From Xiphias gladius (Eukaryota > Chordata > Actinopteri > Istiophoriformes > Xiphiidae): 64,000 bases of DNA. The stretch covers positions 12,471,213 to 12,535,212 of the forward strand of contig NC_053408.1 of NCBI RefSeq assembly GCF_016859285.1, read 5' to 3'. This document shows positions 50,564-62,500 of the stretch, piece after piece (position 1 is the first letter of the stretch; each line of letters begins with the position of its first letter). A program made the position numbers and the translations under genes. The notes under the pieces were generated by a model, which saw nothing but the letters and a program-made list of their open reading frames with translations, was not told the DNA's origin and ran no database searches.

Positions 50564-50845
50564 TTAACATGTTATCTCTTCACCTTTAAATATACTGAAG
50601 TGATTGCTTTTCAAACTCCTACTCAGACCTCTCACTGTGCTTGCAGCTGTCAGCTCTCGGCTTGTCTGCAGCAGGTTTAAAGCAACATTGTCAACTGGAG
50701 TTGGATTTCCAATTCCAAACAGCTTTGGATACTCAACAGTTGGCAGATTCCACTGGCTGTTAACCAAACACTGAGTCAGAGCCTCATTGGCCAGCCTCCT
50801 TAGAACAGCTGCACACATCTGGGCAGGGATACACATTACAGACAT
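50564..50845 (-). other. Unassigned 93-residue open reading frame
   Basis: Minus-strand frame with protein-like text (VLRRLANEALTQCLVNSQWN; YPKLFGIGNPTPVDNVALNL). There is no known family, no clear splice partners and no promoter signal. It may be a gene or transposon fragment or chance. Confidence 0.2.
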
Positions 50846-51440
50846 GGCCGTGTGGAGTAAGAGAACCCTTGTCGAACAGTGGTCGCACTGTTGTTTGGGC
50901 CCACTTTTTCTTTTCTTTTTTTTGTTTTTGCATTACACAGAGCGACACACTAACATCCTGACCACCACCTCAAACCAAACCCCACTGTAGGAGTTCAGTG
51001 AAGCCAGCTTCAGCATTAACAGCTGTCTCGATTCATGTCATCTGTGTCTCTTAAAATATTTTGTTTTAGTACTCAGCTTGGCTTTATACTGATAGTACAG
51101 GTGCACAAGGCAATAGATGTCAGTCAGGAGGTACAAGAAACTGTCAAGAAGACGCACTGTGATTATTTGTCCTCAGTCTTCTTTTTAAGCCGCCCTGACT
51201 GTGTGTACACCATAGTGTGGGAAGTCTACATAAGACATCAACGTGCCTTTGTCTGTTCTGTAAAGATTTGTAGGTAAATATATAAACGGCTTGTGGCTTT
51301 TAGGCCACAAGCCTAATGACCTTTCCACCCCTCAACAGTTTAGTTCAGTCATACATTTTCCACTCAGCATATCTGTCAGCTACTGGAAATACATGGCTAT
51401 AGAAGCCTTTCCCAGACCAGGGCATCTTTAAACAAGATGA

Positions 51441-51762
51441 AGACGTGCTAGCTAGCGGCCCTGTTAGGCTGTACTTTGGCATAGCGATGCTTTGAGCTAA
51501 ATGCTAACATCAGCATGCTAACATGCTGATGCTGAGCAGGTCTACTGTGTAATGGGGATGTCACTGTTTTTTTTAGGTATTTAGTCATAAACCAAAGTAT
51601 TGGACAAATTAAAATTGAAACTGATGATGGTGGCAGATGAAAAGTTTAGGAAAGCGATTGCAATTTACCTTGAGTTCATGAACGTCTTCAATTTCATGGC
51701 AGTCCATTCACTCGGAACCACAAAAATGAACCTCATGGTGGCGCTAGAGGAAAAGTGTCAGA
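51441..51762 (+). repeat. Percomorph dispersed repeat, internally shortened
   Basis: GTGCTAGCTAGCGGC, GCTTTGAGCTAAATGCTAAC, ATCAGCATGCTAACATGCTG, then GTCATAAACCAAAGTATTGG, AATTTCATGGCAGTCCAT and CCTCATGGTGGCGCTAGAGG are in the order of a common fish repeat. The usual middle section is missing. Confidence 0.8.
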
Positions 51763-52328
51763 AATGACTGTGCATGCTGTGATTTAAAACCAGTTATTAA
51801 TTTGGTAAGAATGTAAATGTCGCGTTGTCAATACATGCACATAAAATTAGTCAACACAAACATCTACAAATATCACATCAGTTACTCTGCTCGATCCTTT
51901 TTCCTGCCACTTAACACACTATGAGATGATTTGCATGAGATCCTGCATAAGCAAACCTTTATTCAAAAAATACTTTGTGCCCCATAAGTGGTTCTTAAAT
52001 GATTAAAGCCACGACTGTTTAAATATTTTCAAAAGAGATGAGAAGCTTGAGGATCACAGATGAATTGAAAGACACATTTGTTACCAGGTGGTGAAAAGTT
52101 AGACAGATGGTTTGTCAGTGGCAGCGGAGGTGGTGAGTGAGTTTGTTGAAAAGCCAAGTATGTGAGAGGTCTGGGTGGGCTGGGAGGCAAGATGTCAACC
52201 TCTCCTTGACCTCCTAAGGAGAGGATTTGGACTTTACGTGAGGAATCTATGTGAAAGGTGAGATATCGTTTCTCTTTTTACCTGCTTTTTTCTTTAAATA
52301 TACAAGGGGCCACTCTTATCCAACAGCA

Positions 52329-52331
<3 letters not shown>

Positions 52332-52381
<50 letters not shown>
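52332..52381. repeat. GT/CA dinucleotide microsatellite
   Basis: About 25 uninterrupted GT units, followed by an imperfect GTATGTTCGTGTGTG tail. Confidence 0.97.
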
Positions 52382-52386
<5 letters not shown>

Positions 52387-53423
52387 TCGTGTGTGTTTAT
52401 AGGCTGGGACCATGGAGACGTTATGGGCTCAAAGAGGTGTGAATATAGGATGAAGCTCACAGTTTCCACATTATTCCCCTTTTCACTGGCAAGTGACGTC
52501 GTTATTGTCATAGAGTCCAATCACAAATAAAGCTGCATATAGTCCAGACAGGTTGCACAATGAGCTCACTGTACAACACATATTCAGTCTTTACAACACA
52601 TGCAATAAGTTTTCTGTATTAGTCTACAGAGATATTTACCAAAGTGCTTGAAAAGACTGTTCTTAAAACGAAATATCGGACTAAACTGCTGCCTATTCAG
52701 ACCATTGCATGTATAGTTTTAGTTCTGTTGTGTTCCGTCACTGTGTTGCAGCCATTTGGATGATTTATTACCCTGTTATTTAGCTTATATTTATCTTAAC
52801 CAGTCTGCAGTATATGTCTTTCCATGGATGGCGGTTCAGATGATCCTTTCAAAGTTGCTTTTCTGCTTTACAGTGTGTTTGATCTTTTTACGTGACGTCT
52901 GTCCTCTTCTTCACATTATATCTGACTTGACTACAGCTCATTAAAAGTATTCTGAAGTGCACTCGCTTTCAAGGGGAGCACATTTATTTATGCATTTGTG
53001 GCATTGCATGACATTAGGAAGTGATGGCCAACACCTTGATCCAAAAATACTGCATAGATTAATTTGCTGTAAGGATATACACATATGTACAGACAGGTAA
53101 ATTTGAATGAATGGTTTTACAGACTGCTCAAAATATTTTAAACTATAAAAATGATCACAAATCAGTGCAAAACTGCTGCGTCCTCCTTTATCCAGCGTGT
53201 GTGATGCACCTTCCGCAGTTCATCAGTCACTGTCCAATCTGGTGAACTCCCTCTCTTTGCTTGTCTCTCTCTCTCTTAAGTGTTAATGTACTTTAAGCAC
53301 CCAATTATTCAGTTAGTGTGTGTACACCTCGGGTGTATCTCCCAACAAGAGTGGGGAGGATCTGGAGACCAGGAGCATCTACAAGAAGAGGTGGTGAGAG
53401 GAGGGGCGCCTCAGACCAGAGTG

Positions 53424-53430
53424 TATATTA
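53424..53430 (+). promoter_or_regulatory. TATA-like box of the repeat-protein gene
   Basis: TATATTA lies 107 bp upstream of the start codon at 53537. This fits a tissue-specific promoter with a 5'UTR of roughly 75-85 nt. Confidence 0.4.
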
Positions 53431-53536
53431 GACCCCCTCAATAAGGGTACGTTGCCCACTCTAGAACATCTGCTTCACCCTCCTCATTCTCCTGCTGGGT
53501 CTAAAAACAGTTTGGGCTTTTTCCTCCAGGTCCACT

Positions 53537-56500
53537 ATGTTGGGGCAACTACTTCTTCAGGGTGCGGTGATCCTTTGGCTGATGCAGACAGCAAATACAG
53601 GTGGTGAGTGTCTGAAGTGCAGAGATGGAGGCCCCTGCAGTGTAAAACAATTCGATAACCAATAGCTCAGTGGTCACATTGACTCCTGCTGATGTTTTAT
53701 ATTGGATTTAAATTCCTTTGTGTGGGGTGTATTTTTGTAACATTATTACATGCATGAAATGTCTTTGTGACTGAGCCTGTGAATCAGTAATGTCAGTCTG
53801 AGATAGCTGCCTTGTGCAAAAGAAGTGAAATGACAGGTTTAGTTGGAGTAAATGCAAACACAAAGGTGGCAAAAACACTGGGAAGTTCATACAGAAATTG
53901 AAAGCCAGTTATTAGAATCCTTCCAGAAGAAATTCAGCTTTGTAGTTTATTGTTTCTGGGACCTATGACGATGTAGCTGGCAATGAGGAACCGCTCTGTC
54001 TCTGCACATCAGTCGTAATTTAAAGGCCTATAGTTAGCCCCTGTGAGCGACATACAGTATTTCATTGTTTCACTTCTTGCTGCGTTTGATTTAAAGTTTT
54101 TCTAAAAAGGTGATTTTATCAGAAAATGAACCAAATATACAGAAAATCTATCTCTGCTGTAAGTGGATCTTTTCCTGTTAGAGCTAAAATCTCTTGCAAA
54201 AGTTAATTTCATTACAGTATCATAGTGAGAAAATCTTTAATTCACCCGCAATTGTTTTTTATGAAGTCTACTATAGTGCTCAATTTTCTTGTATCCACAG
54301 TGTTTTAATTGCAGCTTGCAGCTTTCCTACCAGTCAGTACGTGGGCTCTCTGCGAGTTCTGAAATGTTGTATTTTGTCTCAGTGAGTGGAAGCTTCTACC
54401 ATATTGCTTTTTTGATCAGTTTTAAATTAAACAAGAGTGGCAGCTGGAGTTGCACTCTTTCAACATCATCTACACTAATACCAGAACTCAATTATGCAAA
54501 ACTAGGCCAGAATTTAGGCTGTTGAATGATTTGAACAGAAATCCCTAAGAGAAGTGATTAAACTCTATCCTAAATAATTCTTTTTTTCAAACTGTACCCC
54601 CATACGTGTGTTTGTATATTCTGCATAGTGTTGTTGGTTAGTACAACCTGCTAAGAGTCCCGAAGAGATGAAGGAGAGATGAGACAAATGTCTTTCTGAT
54701 GGTCGGGTTTGCCTGTCAAATTTCAAACGATCATGTTAAACTGAAATCCTAGCAATGCGCGAGCAGCATAGCTTTTCCCTGTGGTTGGCCCTCTACCAAC
54801 TTTTCTTATGATGATGCGAAGCAGCCGTATAATCGGTTTTCTCTTTAACCAGCGGCCTCAGTTTGTGGAATCAAAGGCAGCATGGCTTCAGTGGCAGCAG
54901 CACTCTAAATTTAACATCCCTCTGTGAGAAGGGAAGAGAATGGTTTTACTGCTTGTACGCAGTCACTCCAATGACTTCTGCCTGAAAATGTTCATCAGAC
55001 TACTGACTCACCACCACACTGAATTTGAAAGTGGATGTGCAATTCTGATTTAGCGACCGTGTGAAAATTACTGGGGTCGGGAGGTGGGCTGAACCTGACG
55101 TTTAACTTTTTAAAAAGGCAAGCTCCTTCCTAGCATTATTAATATTGACTAAGGAAAAAAAAACATAATTAAAATACGGCAATGTAAACCTCGATATGTC
55201 AATAGAATTATAAATTAAGCTAAAGCAACCAATGTGTGCCGTTCGCAGTGGAAAGCAACACAAAGTTCAATACTACTGTCACTTTATTTTTGAATTAAGA
55301 GCGTCTAAATGAACTGTTAGTGCATGATTAAATCAGGACACATGCTGGTGGCAGCTCTGTGTCTGCTGATGGACCTAAGCACCATAATATTTGTGCCGCA
55401 CACCCAGTTTCCAAATTCTAAAATAAATAAATAAACTAATAAGTTAAAAAATATAAATCTCTCCTGCTCGCACAAAAAAGTCACACTGTCGCTCTATCCC
55501 TCCTTCAAAAATACATAACTGTGTCCCAGTTCCATCCCTCCATTTCCCGCTAACACTTTCTGGACAGTCCCTTAATAACTCACAGGGACAGTTTCCATAA
55601 TGATATGAGCGTTTTTGTCATCAGATACTGGTTCAATCTCTGGTGGGGGCCTCCAGGATGAGCTTATTCTTTGTAGAAGCCTGTCGAGAGTCGGCTCAGC
55701 AGCCAAGATAATCTACGATTATGATGTTCAACTGACCAGTCAGTTCAAGTGTGTAGTCATGGGTAGTTTTACCCATAAGCATCACCACACTCATGCTACC
55801 TTATGTTGAGCTTCGTCTCTATTGACATGAGTCTACATAACACAGCTGTATGGAGTTGTGTAGACAAAGGTCTGATTTATATGACATACTGTATATATCT
55901 TTGTAATATAATTTTCTGATGACTACAGATGTATCACCAGTGCAGTTGCCCAAATTGTAAGAGAACAGGGAGAATGTAAAGTTTTTCTTTTTCACTTGTG
56001 GAAAAAATAATGGTATTTCTTAACAGTTTAGGGGCTGTATGAAAGTTATCAGGGTGAGGAGGGCGGCTGAACAAGACCCTCTCCAGAGTTATCGAGAGCT
56101 TTAAGTTTCTCGGCTCAGTTTAGGTGAGCTGTGGATAAACGGAAAATTAGGTGTGTGAGTTCAGATCACCCATGGACAGAAGAAAAGGCGCATGCAGAAC
56201 AGATCAAATTGGTAACTTTCCAAACTGTAAACAGCCACAATCAAAACGTTTCATCTCATTAAATTGCTTAGCGGAACAATTGGTTGAACATCATATTGCA
56301 ATAATCTGACGGTAGTTTTACATTATGTGTGTTGTGTTTAAGGTTATAGTGCTGCAGCTGGAGTATCCAATGGACAAAGGCCACAACCTAATGGTGAATC
56401 CACACTTTCTGTCTTTATGAAACATGAAAATTATTACAATTGTGGAATTTTGACACAAGCCGAGGCACAGTTAACATTTATAATGTAGTTTTTTATTTAC

Positions 56501-59500
56501 TTTTTAGGAAAGAAACCCCAAAATGGTGGAGGTGTAGGAAGAATGCTGATGCCATCGAAAGGTAAATTAACAGCACATTTCTCCAACCATGAACTCACCT
56601 GTTCCTAAGAATTTGAAATGTTGTTGTTGTTGTTATTTTTTTTTCTAAGGTGTGGGTCAGACAATGGGTGCACAAAATGGATATGGTGGATACCCTACAA
56701 AAGGAGTAGGTCAGTGATTACAGAACGTGAACATCAAATGAACCTGCATGGTCGGCTGATCTTAACTGAGACTGTCATCTTCCTAATGTTGCTCTCAGGT
56801 TTTGGGCCAGCGGTTTCAAGTGCAAAAGGAGCAAAATCTAATGGTAACTCTGTTTACACACTGCCATCATGCAAATTTAGCATTTTATTATGACATTTAA
56901 TGTTTCTTTTTGTGTCTTTTTTTTTTTTGGTTGATTTTTTTTTAACCACATATATAATCTAATTAAGGCTATGGAGCAGCAGGTGGTGTGACCAATGGAG
57001 GAGGGACAAAAGGTAAGTTCACCGCATATCTGTGTTCACTCTATTTAAGCAAATCATCAGTTTAAATTGGATATTGTTGGATATTTTGATTATGTTTTTA
57101 CGTCTTGTTTTTTAAGGCTATGGACCAGCAGCTGGTGTGACAAATGGACAAGGTGGCAAACCGCAGGGTAGGTATTCTGATATGAATCCACCTCAGCTCA
57201 AAGAAAAAAAAAAAAAAACATTTTCAGGTGACTAATATTTTTGCAGTGAGGGTGTGATGGTGCTGAAGTTCTCTTTTTCACTCAATCAACAGGCTTAAAA
57301 AAGTGGATGTTAAAAGTTGGTTGTCAACAATTTAAATTCAGTTAGTCACAGTGGAGCTTCAGGCATAGAAAATGCATAGCCAAAATATAACTCAAATATT
57401 TCTGAATGTAGTTAAATACACAGCTTCTGGTGAAGCTTCACAGCTTCAGGAGACATATAGGGGCACCACAGAAAAAGTGGACTTAGCCATATTTTGCTGG
57501 GGTTTGTGCTGAGTGTTTGGAGTATAGTGAGCATACAGATGGACAGCAGTGAAGTTGAATCAGCTGCAAGAGTGAGTTTGAGAAGTTTCGCTTTTGTTCG
57601 CTCTATTTCATGCTCACAAAGCAGCAATCAGTCATCCAAAATACCCTTTTTTTTCTCCTTTTAAGTTTTTTTTTCCCCCTGATAACTGTACTGTAGCACA
57701 TTTTGCTCAGTGTTTAACCTGTGTATCGGAATCAGTATCTTTCACTAACCTTTCTATCTGTGCATACATTGTGTTTCTAATCCAGGAAGAAATCCAGCTT
57801 TTTTACCCAGTGGACATGGAGCTAAATCCAGCAGTAGATACTGTATATTGAATACAGCTCTCCACCTTTAAACTTTGCATCCACAGTAGCAATAATGAAA
57901 ACGCAACGTAATGACTGATTGCTGTAACATAATCATTCTGGGATTTTTGTTGCAGGATATGGTGTTCAGGCCGCCCCAGCCAATGGGCAACAAATGAAAG
58001 GCAACGGTATGATACTGAGGACACATGCATACGCTTTCACACACAATGAGCAACAACACCATTCAATTTAAATTTTCTTTAAGTTGCAGGCTACGGTGCT
58101 CAAGCTGGCGGATACGGTGGACAAGGAACTAAAGGCAATGGTATTTTAGATGCGATAATATACTAGATCACATTTTGGTTGGGTTTGGGTTGTGGAAATG
58201 TTTTATATGTGTTGAATATAAGAGATAGATAGATGATATCATCAATTCTCTGCTATAAAATCATTTTAGTTTAACTTCATGTGCTGGAAATAGAGTTGAA
58301 AAGTATGTCACACTCAAGCTGACATACTGTAACTACCTGACATCTTTAATTGCTGGGGTCATGAGAATGATGGGAGTTTGGAAAAATGGTTGTGATCACT
58401 TGAGAAACTGTGAACCAGATGCTGAGTTGAGGCCACATTTAAACTCACACGGTCTCCTTAACCTCCAGGTTATGGAACTCCTGGAGCTATAGCACCCAAT
58501 GGAAACAGAGGCCATTTGAATGGTAAGTCCCCATTTTCAGTCATGTAATGAAGACAGAAAGTCTGCTGTATGTACGTTACATTAATGGAAATGCAGTAGC
58601 TCCTACAGCAATTTTATGTCTGTGTTTATTTATTGGATGTTAAGAATAAAATCTTGTTAGCATACACACACAAACACACACATATATACATTCAATAAGA
58701 GCAGGGTAAGAAGAACCGTGTAATGAGATGAACCCAGTAAAGATTGTCAGATAGGTCAGATTCATAATAAATTAAAAAGGAACTTTGCAAGAATTCAGTA
58801 AAATCACTGTCAGAATCCAACATTAACATGATATAATGTATCAGCACATTTTCATCTAAGACGGCATTAGTGACTTTTAAAAGCCTTTCTCTGCAGCATC
58901 CACATTTTAAAAACCCAACTGAAATGACTGATGATTGGTTACGCTATATAGCATCAAGAGAAAAAGGACCTAAAACTGATTTTGTAGTGTCAGCAACACG
59001 TAGAGAGTTCCTATACCGATTGTACTGTATGTAGATTAATTAAAATCTTCTGTTTGCAAGGCTGTGGTGCTGTATCTGTTGTACTTTATGTAAATGTAGC
59101 TAAAACCAATAGTAGTATCTGTAAAAACCAAACTTTAAAGCCCACATTTTAATAAATATATGTAAATTGTACAACATCTTTGAATATAATAATTGTTCTT
59201 CTGGTCAAGGAGCCGCAGCTGGCCCATCTAATGGCAATGGGGCAAGACCAAATGGTGAGACGTGTAAAGCGGTTACGTGGTTATAGGCAGCCTGGTACTT
59301 TTTCAGTTTTTCAGACATAAAACATGTTTGTCTGTTTGTTTATGTAACTTAAACATGTCTGTCTATTTAAAAGGGCAGGGAGGAGCTGGAAAAAAACCCA
59401 TGAAGGGATATGGAACACAACCTTATGGGGCAGGTAATTCATCTTCTTCATCTTGTTCAGGAAATAAAAACATTCACTTTGACACAAGATTTATACATCT

Positions 59501-62500
59501 GTATTTCTGTGATTTAAGGTCCAAGTGTAGGTATGGGAACCTCCAGAGGTCTGGGAGTACCTCAGCTTGCGAGGAACCAAGGCAAGGGTGAGTGAAGGCC
59601 ATGGCACAGAACTGAGGTCACCTCCTGATACACCAGTAACAGTGTCTTAACTTGCTCTTCCAGCATATGGCAGTAATGGTTATAATGGTTATGGAACTCA
59701 GCCCATGGGAGGTGAGTCATACTCTAGTCAGTCCGTGTTGATTTCACTTATTTGGTACCATGATTAATAAAAGTAAAATATTATTTGTTAATATATATGT
59801 GTATATTTATAGGACACAATGGCGGTTATGGCCATGCTGGTTTGGTTCTGGGACCTCGGTATGGAAATGGAGGAATGAAGGGACCGAAGCAAGGTAGGAG
59901 TATCACTACTGTCAATTGAAAATAATATATCTTCAAATTTGGTTATTGTCTGTTTCTAGATTACATGTTCCTGTGTACAACTCAGCACAATTTCCTGGAC
60001 TCACCTGATGATGTTAAAATTTCAGGCTACAGTGGTGCAGCTGGTGTGCCCAATGGACAAGGCACAAAGCCCAATGGTACATCTGTAATTATTATATAAT
60101 ACAATACATCACATACAGAAAAAAAAAAGACAGGCAACCATTAAAATCATCTAAAATCATTGTGTTATAAAATGTAAAGGTTATGCAGGAGCCAGAGCCC
60201 ATAATGGAAATGGAGCCATGCCAAATGGTGGGTCAACATGCAAGAAAGTTGTTATTATTACTCTTATTACATTTACACTATAAGATTAAAATTGTTCTTT
60301 ATGTATGTGTAACAAGGTTATGGATACCCAAGCAGTGGAGCTGCCAAGCCACCAAAACCAGGTAAGGGCATGGTCACAATTGCATAGATGTAATTATTTT
60401 TGGGTAGGTTCACGCATTACTTCTTTTTGATAAGATTCTTAGATGAGCTATGGACATGTTTCCTTAATCATTACTTTTAGAGAATATTTAAAACAGAATC
60501 CACCTCTTTTCAAAAACAACACATAACTTCAGTTCATATTAGAGTTGAATCATTAGACCTCTTTGCATGAAGCTAAGATGAAGGTGTCAGCATAAATCCT
60601 GATTTTACTTTACTCCGCTGTAATATTTTTTTAGGGTATGGCAGCTTTCCAAATGGATATGGTGCCAAACCCAACGGTGAGGCTCACTTCTTTTTTCAGA
60701 TCTTTTTATGATTCAAGATACTGTTTTATTTTAAAGACATCTCAAATCCGATTATAAAGCAATTTGCCTTCATGAATGTTTTACAGGATATGGAGCCACC
60801 AGAGGTGGTACAATTAGACTCCAACCAGGTACTATTTGTATTTTCAGCATGTCATAAACATTAGCTGTAAAAGTTTAGATCTTTCTGTAATGATGTATTT
60901 GCTCTCAAGGTTACGGAAATGGAGGTGTTCCCAATGGATATGGAAGTAAACCCAATGGTAATTGATCATATTTATTGTTACATATATTCATCGTGTAGAA
61001 AGGAAGCTCTGTGGTTTAGTGTGATGGGATATTTATGTTATATTGTGCCTGACCTGAATCCCAAACCCAATGCTACATCCTGTTAATATGCACTTTATAT
61101 AGAGTAATACTTTATTATATTATATATAGAAGATTTTAAATTCCAAAATTTATAACAAAACAAATAAAACAAGTAAATTAAGTAAAATATTGAAAAATAC
61201 ACGTTTTATGTATTTCCTTTTTAATTTGAATGTGTGACCGTGTCATAATTAAGAAAAAAACAAAACATTACGGCAATTATTCAACTATTCATCGTTAATA
61301 AGTAGGTGTGACTCAAGATGTGATTGAACATTTGATTGTTTTGCATTTTGTGTGTTTCCATTTCAAAAACAGAAAATTCTCCTCTGCACCTCCTCATGAA
61401 ATCCAATGACTGTGGTTTGCATTTAGTATTGGCACTGAAATGCAATACACCACTTCACTTTGTTTTCTGTATTGTAATTTGATTTTAATGTGGCATGGAA
61501 AATTTATCACAACAAAGAGTTATTAAATTGGTTATTAAAAACAGAAAAGCTAAATAAATTTAATTTAACATAGGTTTTGCATTTAATTATGAGACCGTAG
61601 CTTTACATTATGGTGTAAAATTAATCTTTCTTTGATTCATTATAATTTTGGCATTTAAAATCTTGTATAATTTAATTTTTGTTATATTTTCTCTCAAGGT
61701 CATGGAGTTAGAAATGGTGCTTCACTTGGTGGATATGGAGGTAAAGTCAATGGTAAGCTCCACCCATCCAAATTTATTTTTGGAATTCAATAGGAGTTAT
61801 TCATTGAGCTCTGAATCTCATTTGTCAAAGTTAATCCTGTGGGGCTGTTGTGATGGTCAGCGCAACAGTGTCACTGGGATCTCTTTGTGACATTTGTAAA
61901 CCATCGTTTGCAGGATACGGAGGGCCAAGCAGAGGCTCAAAACCTCAAACTACCAAAGGAGTTGGAGCAATGTCACCAAGCGAAGGTGCTAAAACACTCG
62001 GCACTGGTAAGATTTCTTAATAATATAAATAACACATCCTGTGTTTCTGATATCCAAAACAAGCATGTAAACTTCAAGCATAATTTTGTCTAATAAGTTT
62101 TTTCATAAGTATTTCTTTTTGTATTGATCTGAAAATCATATATTTACAATGTCTGCAGTGCTTGTGGGATTTTGTGTGATTTTGTGAATTTGTTTATGAC
62201 AATGTTATGTTTTACAGGCTATGGTGGTCCTGCTGCTGTACCCAATGGACAGTTGGCTAAAGCAGCCAATACTGGTAAATGCTTGTGTACATCCATGTGT
62301 TTTGTTTCGGCTTTATCTCTGTTGTACCACATTTTTTTGTTAAATTCTACTTTTCCTTAGTGTTGACCTAACAAATTGTTTGTCTTAACCTAAAAGGTAG
62401 CATTGCAACTTTGGTTCTGCAAACTTTCTGTAGATTAATGTGTGATGTGTAATTTTGTCATGTTTTGAGTTTTACTGTGCACTCATTTTAAGTAATTTTC

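Larger units (their letters stand above)
48325..53400. other. Intergenic DNA between patl2 and the repeat-protein gene
   Basis: The first 1.2 kb is probably the patl2 3'UTR. The rest holds two repeat copies at 48821-48890 and 49196-49250, an unassigned minus-strand frame at 50564-50845, the dispersed repeat at 51441-51762 and the GT microsatellite at 52332-52381. No supported gene is seen. Confidence 0.45.

Noticed and set aside
52251-52530. Frames rich in Val-Cys or Thr-His repeats
   Set aside because: They are translations of the GT/CA microsatellite.
55615-55809. Possible exon (TGSISGGGLQDELI) in intron 1 of the repeat gene
   Set aside because: There is an acceptor-like CATCAG but no donor that keeps phase 1, and the text lacks the G-Y-G...N-G pattern.
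57241-57300. Acceptor-like TTTTTGCAG at about 57246 as another repeat exon
   Set aside because: The following sequence hits a TGA almost at once in the gene's phase and has no repeat text.
56343-62274. Regularly spaced short repeats suggesting a CRISPR-like array
   Set aside because: The units are coding mini-exons with splice sites and diverged DNA, spaced irregularly by introns in a eukaryotic gene.
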